A stretch of DNA of 6,917 bases from an uncultured Clostridia bacterium (GTDB taxonomy: Bacteria > Bacillota > Clostridia > Oscillospirales > Oscillospiraceae), in NCBI GenBank assembly GCA_947176425.1, contig CAMWQV010000110.1, positions 1 to 6,917 of the forward strand, given 5' to 3'. A model generated the notes under the pieces. That model was given only the letters and a program-made list of their open reading frames with translations, was not told the origin of the DNA and searched no databases. The position numbers were made by a program, and so were the translations under genes. The stretch's first letter is position 1. Every line of letters begins with the position of its first letter. Shown here one piece after another: positions 1-5,305 of the stretch.

Positions 1-631
1 TCAGCCTCCATTTGCTGGTTTGGCCTCCGTCGTGGACGAAAAACATCGCCATCATCTCCGAGTATGACATAATACCCAGGAACTCAGCGTGATTGCCCAA
101 TTCCATGAAGTCATTGGGCGCAGGGGTGGCGGTGCATGCCAACCGAAAAGGCGTATGGCAGAAGAAGTCGATGATCTGGCCCCGCACCTTTCCGGTGAAT
201 GATTTGAGGATGCTGCTCTCGTCCAGGGCTACCCCGGAAAAGGTGCAGCCCTGGAACTTCCCCAGCTTCTCGTAGTTGGTGATGTTGACGCCAGGGCAAA
301 CATCCTCACCGCTGGCGCACAGGGTCACGGGGATGCCAAACTTGATACCCTCCGCCACTGTTTGCTCTGCCACCGCCAGCGGGGCCAGGATGAGGACGCT
401 GCCGCCCCGTTCCAGGCAGATGATTTTTGCCCACTCCAGCTGCATGGCCGTCTTGCCAAGGCCACAGTCGGCGAAGATCGCCGCCCGCCCTTTAGCCAGA
501 GCCCAGCGGACGATATCACGCTGGAAGGGATACAGTGCGGGATTGAGTTGATCCGCGTCCACTCGGAGGCTGTCCGTATGGATGGCCGAGGTGGATTTTG
601 CAGTGATGAAATTTAAGTAGTCTACGCTCAT
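1..631 (-). CDS. Phage DEAD/SNF2-type helicase, N-terminal part (cut by window edge)
   Basis: Superfamily 2 helicase-type ATPase, expected to remodel or unwind DNA during phage replication. Only the first 210 residues are in the window; the frame runs open through base 1. A Q-motif-like LYPFQRDIV lies near residues 34-42. Walker A is ADCGLGKT (54-61, K60), motif II is LDESS (136-140, D137/E138) and motif III is TATP (167-170). The following FMELGNHAEFLGIMS and FFVHDGG segments are characteristic of the SNF2-like helicases of Firmicutes phages. The ATG at 631 overlaps the preceding stop codon as ATGA, and AGGAG at 639-643 stands 7 nt upstream, so translation is probably coupled to the PAPS-reductase-like gene. 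The second RecA lobe, expected downstream, is outside the window. Family assignment is firm; substrate and exact role are inferred. Confidence 0.9.
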   Translation of the reverse strand, partial: MSVDYLNFITAKSTSAIHTDSLRVDADQLNPALYPFQRDIVRWALAKGRAAIFADCGLGKTAMQLEWAKIICLERGGSVLILAPLAVAEQTVAEGIKFGIPVTLCASGEDVCPGVNITNYEKLGKFQGCTFSGVALDESSILKSFTGKVRGQIIDFFCHTPFRLACTATPAPNDFMELGNHAEFLGIMSYSEMMAMFFVHDGGQTSKWRL

Positions 632-1740
632 GGCGTCACTCCTGTTATACTGCTCCGCTTTCTCTCTTCCTTTTCTTTTTCCATCCGCTTGCACTTGTAT
701 TCGTTGTACTTCGCTCGATACTCGTAGCTTTTTCCGAATATGTTCCACGCGGCTTTGACCACGTTTGGCTCATACGGTCTGATTTTTTCAAGGTCCTCTA
801 CCGCTTTGTGCGATATTGGACACCCACAACAGCCGGTCCTTGTAAGTCCATAGACCTCATAAGCATCGGAATATTTGATGCCATAGTAGTCCTTGTACCA
901 CGCCTTATCCTTGTCGGTGACATAGTACAGCGGACGAAGGCGGAACTGGCCGGACGCGGTTTCCCCGAAACATAGCGCAGTGTTATCTTTTCGGGGGACA
1001 GACCTCATTCCACCCTCGGCTCTGCGTTCGCCAGTGATAATCATGTCGTAGCCCTTCTGGGCCTCGTGGGCAACACGCTTTTTGCACCAGTCGCAGCAAC
1101 TAGCGCTAATCTGAAAGTCCGGTGGGTACTCTCCAATGAAGTCTCTCATGTATTTTGAGGAGTTGATCACCAGCTGAATATTCGGGCGAGGCTCCCCGGA
1201 GGAGTTGCAGCAGCAGAGGAAATTGATTGTGCTTTCGCATTTCGGGTATCGTTCCTTCAGCTCCAGCCTTTTTGCCCGCTTGTCCTCAGCCTGTTCGTAT
1301 TCTTCCGCAATCGAAAGAGGGATTCCCTTCTTCTGCCATCCTTCCAAACCAGCTGACATGATTTTAGAAACGAACGGAATGCCATATGTCCTGGACGCTG
1401 TAACAATATTGACCTTTGGCCCGCATTCCTTTATGAAGACTCCATATTTTTCAGATGTGGTTTTCACATGGTCCTTTATAGCTTGCATCTCCAGACCAGT
1501 GTTGAAAAACACATATGCGATGGGAGGGAGTTCGAAAAGCTCCCTTGTGCGCTCGATGATATCAATCATGATGTCGCTGTCCGCTCCACCAGAGTAGGAG
1601 CAGATCGCGTGCGGGTGTTCACTCAGCCGCTTTGCAATAATACTCTGGATTGCCTGGAATTTTTCTGGGGCGTCAAAGTCTGCATAGTCTGGTCTGTCGG
1701 TGTAGACTCTGCTTTTGTATTCTTCTTTAATCATTTCCAT
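628..1740 (-). CDS. PAPS-reductase-like PP-loop protein, phage-encoded
   Basis: Member of the phosphoadenosine-phosphosulfate-reductase-like branch of the PP-loop ATPases, which adenylate or bind nucleotides in sulfur and related chemistry. In a 370-residue product from ATG 1740, the PP-loop is SGGADS (50-55) and ITGERRAE (235-242) matches the conserved Gly-x-Arg region. Cysteines cluster as CCC (176-178), CCDWC (215-219) and RTGCCGCP (302-308). The CCxxC and CCxC groups resemble cluster- or metal-binding cysteines in DndC-like and phage PAPS-reductase-like proteins, but that role is inferred. The C-terminus is highly charged. An in-frame GTG at 1758 would add six residues, but the ATG has GGAGG (1746-1750) 5 nt upstream, so I prefer it. 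The start region lies beside a hairpin. The gene is poorer in GC than its flanks. True assimilatory sulfate reduction seems unlikely in a phage replication operon; the substrate is unknown. Confidence 0.85.
   Translation of the reverse strand: MEMIKEEYKSRVYTDRPDYADFDAPEKFQAIQSIIAKRLSEHPHAICSYSGGADSDIMIDIIERTRELFELPPIAYVFFNTGLEMQAIKDHVKTTSEKYGVFIKECGPKVNIVTASRTYGIPFVSKIMSAGLEGWQKKGIPLSIAEEYEQAEDKRAKRLELKERYPKCESTINFLCCCNSSGEPRPNIQLVINSSKYMRDFIGEYPPDFQISASCCDWCKKRVAHEAQKGYDMIITGERRAEGGMRSVPRKDNTALCFGETASGQFRLRPLYYVTDKDKAWYKDYYGIKYSDAYEVYGLTRTGCCGCPISHKAVEDLEKIRPYEPNVVKAAWNIFGKSYEYRAKYNEYKCKRMEKEKEERKRSSITGVTP
639..643 (-). promoter_or_regulatory. Ribosome binding site of the helicase, inside the upstream gene
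   Basis: AGGAG on the minus strand, 7 nt before the ATG at 631. It lies within the last codons of the PAPS-reductase-like gene, supporting the ATGA start/stop overlap as a translational-coupling junction. Confidence 0.75.
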
Positions 1741-1745
1741 AGATT

Positions 1746-1763
1746 CCTCCGTCGTCACGGAGG
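1746..1763 (-). promoter_or_regulatory. Perfect 7-bp hairpin covering the ribosome binding site of the PAPS-reductase-like gene
   Basis: On the transcribed strand, CCTCCGT - GACG - ACGGAGG forms a perfect 7-bp stem with a 4-nt loop. The GGAGG Shine-Dalgarno sequence for the ATG at 1740 (bases 1746-1750) is wholly in the 3' arm and would be hidden when the hairpin is closed. The 5' arm coincides with the final codons and first stop-codon base of a possible leader peptide (1755-1781). The sequence symmetry is directly visible; a regulatory role is inferred. Confidence 0.6.
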
Positions 1764-1781
1764 CGGCGCGCCTTTATCCAT
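1755..1781 (-). CDS. Possible 8-codon leader peptide MDKGAPPP
   Basis: A short frame in the only gap of the operon: ATG at 1781, eight codons, TGA at 1757-1755. AGGAGG at 1785-1790 lies only 3 nt before the ATG, which is a perfect Shine-Dalgarno at a short spacing. The peptide ends in three consecutive prolines just before the stop codon, a context known to slow ribosomes (EF-P-dependent polyproline stalling). Its last two codons form the 5' arm of the hairpin that covers the next gene's ribosome binding site. It could be a leader that controls the PAPS-reductase-like gene, a remnant of a deleted gene, or chance. A single-base sequencing error could alternatively join it to the downstream frame. 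Confidence 0.35.
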   Translation of the reverse strand: MDKGAPPP

Positions 1782-1784
1782 GGG

Positions 1785-1790
1785 CCTCCT
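1785..1790 (-). promoter_or_regulatory. Shine-Dalgarno AGGAGG in the intergenic gap
   Basis: Perfect AGGAGG on the minus strand, not explained by any long gene. The only ATG it can serve nearby is at 1781 (3-nt spacing), which opens the 8-codon frame. It lies about 45 nt upstream of the PAPS-reductase-like start, too far to serve it directly. Confidence 0.5.
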
Positions 1791-1809
1791 ATGGTTTTAT
1801 TAGGTTAAG

Positions 1810-2166
1810 CTAATTTGTCCCTTTAGGGCTTCGTTTTCTCTCATTTTTGAGCGGACTTCTTCTCTGAGGCGGGTTGATAAACAATGGAGAAACAAATCTC
1901 AAATATCCGTATGCTCTGTTAATCCCTCGCCGAATTGTTCTAGACACAGTAGATGTATTTACTCCGTAAAACTCAGCAATTTCTACCGTGCTCATCTGTT
2001 CAATGTAATATTTCATGATATACTCTCGTTGTACAGGAGTAACACATTCCTCCAGGACGATAGGGAGCATGCGTTTTGCGCGTTCAATATCAGCGAGGTT
2101 ATCTTCGTCGTCTGCATGAAGCCACAGATCAAATGCAGCTTTTGTGAGCTGTAAATCAGTCAGCAT
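1810..2166 (-). CDS. Sigma-region-4-like helix-turn-helix protein
   Basis: A 118-residue DNA-binding protein resembling region 4 of sigma-70 factors, without the region 2 needed to bind the -10 element or melt a promoter. TPVQREYIMKYY (43-54) is the typical entry helix; MSTVEIAEFYGVNTSTVSRT (58-77) is the helix-turn-helix, followed by an Arg-rich recognition/exit helix (IRRGINRAYGYLRF, 78-91). The N-terminal 40 residues are acidic and helical; the last 20 are strongly basic (Arg/Lys), perhaps for nucleic-acid contact. It starts 17 nt after the polymerase stop, with a weak AGTAGG 8 nt upstream of the ATG. Similar phage proteins are annotated as sigma-factor-like and often regulate phage transcription; which promoters this one acts on cannot be seen. 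The gene is AT-richer than the replication genes around it. Confidence 0.75.
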   Translation of the reverse strand: MLTDLQLTKAAFDLWLHADDEDNLADIERAKRMLPIVLEECVTPVQREYIMKYYIEQMSTVEIAEFYGVNTSTVSRTIRRGINRAYGYLRFVSPLFINPPQRRSPLKNERKRSPKGTN

Positions 2167-2183
2167 GGTAGTAACCTACTTAT

Positions 2184-4166
2184 TTAGTCTTTTCTGAAAT
2201 AGCGCCCCACCCAGCCATCCGCATTGAGCGGCAGATCAGGAGCCCAGGGCAAGGGCTGACACATGATTTCAATAACGCGTTGTAAATCGCGTTCTGTTCC
2301 GTTTGGAACTTCCGCGATGATTTCGTCATGCACGTGGAACACTACAGGCAGTCCGGCGGCTTCTAAGCGTTCGATAGCGTCCGCCAGACAATCGCGGGCG
2401 ATGGCCTGGACACAGTTTTCTACCAGCTTGCCGCCGTAGGTTTCAACTACTTTCCACTTTTTTGTGGTCTGGTCCATGCCCATGTAGGCAATAGAGGGCC
2501 TGCCCCATTGGTTCTGCCCTATGCTGGGGCTTACATAGTAGAGCTTGCGCCCAGAGGGCAGTGTAATAGTCATGCAATCTGTCCCCTGGTTGCAGTTATA
2601 CTCATGGGACAGGATGAGGCCGTTGATCCCCACTGTGCCGCCTTGGGTAATGACTTGGACGGCGGCGTTTTCCACGGCATACCAAAGATCGCGGATGCGC
2701 TTATTGGCTTCCCGCCAGCGGCTTACGATATCTGATAGATCCTCTTCCGGGATACCCATGTCCAAGGCTCCCATGGCTATAAGCGCTCCGGAACTGCCCT
2801 GATAGCCCAGGGCCAGCTCTGCCACTTTGCCTTTTTGTCGAAGTGCGTACTCAGGGTTTCCCTTCTTGATACGCTCCAGGGGCACCCCGAACATTTGGGA
2901 GGCGCTGGCCTCATAAATCTTGCCGTGGGTGCGGAACACCTCAAGCCGCCACTGCTCCCCGGCAAGCCAAGAGATGACGCGGGCCTCGATCGCACTGAAG
3001 TCAGCGTCAATAAGCACATGGCCCTCCGGCGCAATAAACGCCGTGCGGATAAGCTGGCTGAGAGTGTCAGGCACGGAGCCATAGATCACCCGCAGCCCGT
3101 CCAGGTTACGGTGCCGCACCAGCTCACGCGCCAGATCAAGGGGCTCTGTGTAGGTACGAGGAAGGTTTTGGACCTGTACCAGCCGCCCAGCCCATCGCCC
3201 CGTGCGGTTGGCCCCATAAAACTGAAGCAGCCCCCGGACCCGCCCATCGGCGCACACAGCAGCTTCGATAGCGTCATACTTCTTGGTTGAGGTTTTGCCC
3301 AGCTCCTGGCGTATCTCCAGCATACGGCGGACCTTGGCGCTGTTGTTGTCCTCTTTGAGCAGCCGGGCAACTGTGTCCTTGCGCAGATCAGACAGCCCCT
3401 CCCCGGTTTCCTCCTCCAGCCATTTGGTGAGTTGGGATACGCTGTTGGGGTTGTCGAGGCCAGACAACTGCGTGGCCTCTGTCATAAGGTTCTGGCGGAC
3501 GGTCGCTCCCAGAGATAGAGCACCGCCCACCAGCTCCATGTCCACAGCAACACCCCGCGCATTGATAACGAGGTCTGTCTCCCACTGTTTCTGCACGAAG
3601 TCCGGCACAGGAAACGCAGACAGCCGCCGCTCAATCTCCATCTCTGTTACCACATCTTGGCGGCAATACTCCCGGAACAGCTCCCACTTTGCGGGGTCAT
3701 GGTGGGGAAGGTTTCGGGTGCGCTGGCCGTTGGCGTTAGAGGGCCTGCATGGTACGCAGAAATAGCGGATCAGAGCTTTGCCAGTGTTCAGCTTTTTCTT
3801 ATCCTCTGGCAGTCCCAACGCTTTTCCTGTTGCGTCCAGTCCGGCAGTATAGCCACAATAGAGGCCATGGAACATAGTACATCGCCATTGATTGGGCGGA
3901 AGTGGACCTAGGAACTTGGAGAGGCACCCCCACTCAAAGGCAGCGTTGTATGCGTGCTTGATGTAGTCCGGGGAGGTGATGGCCTGGACCAGCCACGGGG
4001 GGAGGTATTCCCCCCGTGCCAGGTCGATGATCTCCACAGGCACACCATCCACGCTGTACGCAAAAAGCAGGATTTGAAAATCCTTGCTCTGTATGTACTT
4101 TTGAGCCCCGGCTTTGGCGATTGGCACACTGGAATATGTCTCCAGGTCAATACTGAGATGGTGCAT
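2184..4166 (-). CDS. Phage family A DNA polymerase (3'-5' exonuclease + polymerase)
   Basis: Replicative or recombination-associated phage DNA polymerase of the Pol I family, 660 residues from the ATG at 4166. The proofreading domain shows SIDLETYS (D7, E9), HAYNAAFEW (71-79) and YCRQDVVTE (167-175). The polymerase domain shows YGANRTGRWAG (317-327), motif A DADFSAIEAR (387-396), motif B R443-x3-K447-x3-L451-x3-Y455, and motif C FHVHDEI (610-616, D614/E615). All catalytic acids are present, and there is no 5'-3' exonuclease domain, as usual in phages. The position equivalent to E. coli Phe762 is Leu451. A GTG at 4178 directly after the previous stop could add four residues, but it lacks a Shine-Dalgarno, whereas AAGTGG stands 8 nt before the ATG. 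It follows the ssDNA-binding gene by 12 nt. Confidence 0.95.
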   Translation of the reverse strand: MHHLSIDLETYSSVPIAKAGAQKYIQSKDFQILLFAYSVDGVPVEIIDLARGEYLPPWLVQAITSPDYIKHAYNAAFEWGCLSKFLGPLPPNQWRCTMFHGLYCGYTAGLDATGKALGLPEDKKKLNTGKALIRYFCVPCRPSNANGQRTRNLPHHDPAKWELFREYCRQDVVTEMEIERRLSAFPVPDFVQKQWETDLVINARGVAVDMELVGGALSLGATVRQNLMTEATQLSGLDNPNSVSQLTKWLEEETGEGLSDLRKDTVARLLKEDNNSAKVRRMLEIRQELGKTSTKKYDAIEAAVCADGRVRGLLQFYGANRTGRWAGRLVQVQNLPRTYTEPLDLARELVRHRNLDGLRVIYGSVPDTLSQLIRTAFIAPEGHVLIDADFSAIEARVISWLAGEQWRLEVFRTHGKIYEASASQMFGVPLERIKKGNPEYALRQKGKVAELALGYQGSSGALIAMGALDMGIPEEDLSDIVSRWREANKRIRDLWYAVENAAVQVITQGGTVGINGLILSHEYNCNQGTDCMTITLPSGRKLYYVSPSIGQNQWGRPSIAYMGMDQTTKKWKVVETYGGKLVENCVQAIARDCLADAIERLEAAGLPVVFHVHDEIIAEVPNGTERDLQRVIEIMCQPLPWAPDLPLNADGWVGRYFRKD

Positions 4167-4178
4167 AACGTACACCAC

Positions 4179-4898
4179 TTACATGGGCAGCCCCGTAATG
4201 GGGTTGATGCCGTTGGTTGTGTTCCAGGGCGGCGTAGCAGACGCAGGAGCGCCATATGCAGTGGGCGCACCGTAGGCGGTCGGGGCTCCGTAGGCGGTGG
4301 GCGCAGTGGCAGGTGCAGCGCTGCCGTAGGCAGGAGCGGTGGGGGCATTACCCACACCGGCGAAGTCTACAGAAGCGGAAGCGTTGCCTGCCAGGGCTTC
4401 ACCGTCACGGGTTTTCATGACGTTGCCCAGGCCGCAACCGATGCCCTTGTTGCCGCTGTTGGAATAGCCGAAGAAGCGGATGGTCACGCGGGCATACATC
4501 CCGCTGTAGATATCCGAGGGGGCCAGCTCGCAGTTGATGTTGTCCATGCCCACCACCTGGGGCTTGTTTTTGCTGGAGGCGGTAATAACCCAGTGGCCCT
4601 TGCACTCGTCGCCGAAGGGCACACCGGAGGGCCGCACGCCGTCGCCATCGTAAATGGGCACCCGGATCTGAGGCGGACGTACACCGTTCCACACCTTAGG
4701 CAGTGCCTCGTTGACAGCGGCTTGGATAGAGGCGTCAATGTCCGCTTTGGTGGCGAAATCAGTCTTGGGGATCAGCAGCGTAACGCTGTACTTGGGTTCT
4801 CCGCCCTGCTGGGCGGCTCTGGGAGCGGTCAGGTTGCAGTAGGACAGGCGCACCTCGCCGGTCAGTACCTTCAGGGGATCGTTTTGATACATAGTCAT
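4179..4898 (-). CDS. DUF2815 family ssDNA-binding-like protein
   Basis: About 239 residues. The core (roughly 8-180) matches the DUF2815 phage family, considered OB-fold single-stranded-DNA-binding proteins of the T7 gp2.5 type. Visible family features are the GEVRLSYCNL start, YSVTLLIPK (37-45), the DGD/GVPFGDECKGHWVI region (84-105), and SGMYARVTIRFFGYSN followed by GIGCGLGNVMK (132-162). The C-terminal ~55 residues are a Pro/Ala/Gly/Tyr-rich tail with three exact TAYGAP copies (201-218), ending GLPM without the acidic tip common in SSB and gp2.5 proteins. AAAGGAG (4902-4908) overlaps the previous stop. It lies 3 nt from the ATG at 4898 but 9 nt from a second ATG at 4892, so the product may start two residues later. 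The protein likely coats ssDNA for the adjacent polymerase and helicase. Confidence 0.85.
   Translation of the reverse strand: MTMYQNDPLKVLTGEVRLSYCNLTAPRAAQQGGEPKYSVTLLIPKTDFATKADIDASIQAAVNEALPKVWNGVRPPQIRVPIYDGDGVRPSGVPFGDECKGHWVITASSKNKPQVVGMDNINCELAPSDIYSGMYARVTIRFFGYSNSGNKGIGCGLGNVMKTRDGEALAGNASASVDFAGVGNAPTAPAYGSAAPATAPTAYGAPTAYGAPTAYGAPASATPPWNTTNGINPITGLPM
4245..4298 (-). repeat. Three 18-bp in-frame repeats encoding TAYGAP
   Basis: Three contiguous 18-bp units (4245-4262, 4263-4280, 4281-4298) each encode Thr-Ala-Tyr-Gly-Ala-Pro. The protein copies are identical but the DNA copies differ at synonymous sites, most strongly in the last copy translated. This suggests selection or an older duplication rather than a fresh expansion. 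Confidence 0.85.
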
Positions 4899-4906
4899 TT
4901 ACTCCT

Positions 4907-5305
4907 TTACTTAACATTCATTTGGTGTTTCGTATCGTTCCAAAGAGCCTGGATCTTCAACCATTGATTGTACAGGGCTTTAGCCGACCTAGCCGCTTTT
5001 GTTAAGCGGTTGTTTTCTTGAGCGATCTTGAGCTTGTCCTTCCGCTTCCGCTTCAGCTGGAGTCCCTTGATGTCAACATAGCCGTCAAGGCATTCCTGGG
5101 ATCTCGCTTTCCAGGCGTGGAGGCTATCCTCCACAGCGTTCTGAAGATAGAGCGCTATGGTTTGGATGGCGGCCTCATTCTCCCGGTCATAACGGAGTAC
5201 CAGCCGGAACAGCTTACGGATATTTGCGGTGGGCAGTTCATTGATCATGGGCAAATAGACGCGGGCTTGAAATGTGCCGACCTGGATACTCACAGCGTCA
5301 CACAT
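4907..5305 (-). CDS. Small basic phage protein of unknown function
   Basis: I do not recognise this 132-residue protein. It starts at ATG 5305, sharing 8 bases with the end of the DUF2800 gene (ATGTGTGA); GGGGTGG stands just upstream. The same frame is open further upstream inside the DUF2800 gene, but that extension would overlap it by about 200 bases and lacks support. Visible features: an N-terminal ~40 residues with mixed hydrophobic and charged residues, a helical middle (ENEAAIQTIALYLQNAVEDS, 42-61), and a Lys/Arg-rich helical stretch (GLQLKRKRKDKLK, 81-93) followed by a predicted helix to the C-terminus. No signal peptide or membrane segment is apparent. Its place between nuclease and ssDNA-binding genes suggests a nucleic-acid-related or accessory replication role, but that is only context. 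Confidence 0.7.
   Translation of the reverse strand: MCDAVSIQVGTFQARVYLPMINELPTANIRKLFRLVLRYDRENEAAIQTIALYLQNAVEDSLHAWKARSQECLDGYVDIKGLQLKRKRKDKLKIAQENNRLTKAARSAKALYNQWLKIQALWNDTKHQMNVK

Noticed and set aside
1205..1597. A 130-residue plus-strand frame opposite the PAPS-reductase-like gene
   Set aside because: Antisense to clear PP-loop coding sequence, no family features, no ribosome binding site seen.
1741..1758. GTG at 1758 as the start of the PAPS-reductase-like gene
   Set aside because: No Shine-Dalgarno precedes it, whereas GGAGG stands 5 nt before the ATG at 1740.
1755..1781. Programmed -1 frameshift joining the MDKGAPPP frame to the PAPS-reductase-like frame
   Set aside because: The frames differ by -1 at CCG-TGA, but no slippery heptamer is present and the downstream ATG has its own good ribosome binding site. 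A sequencing indel remains possible.
1765..1783. Neighbouring GGCGCGCC and CCATGG palindromes that look like cloning sites
   Set aside because: Both are part of the natural-looking leader region and there are no vector sequences around; chance restriction sites are likelier than engineering.
1798..1813. Near-palindrome TTAGGTTAAGCTAA at the end of the HTH gene as an operator
   Set aside because: Short, AT-rich, has a central mismatch and occurs once; I see no promoter beside it.
2168..2184. GTAG-GTTA-CTAC hairpin before the HTH gene
   Set aside because: Only four base pairs, too weak to propose regulation from sequence alone.
3954..4967. A 337-residue plus-strand open frame antisense to the ssDNA-binding and polymerase genes
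   Set aside because: It lies fully opposite two strongly supported genes in GC-rich DNA, where codon bias keeps antisense frames open. It has no recognisable domain and its Gly/Val/Ala-rich composition is typical of a shadow.
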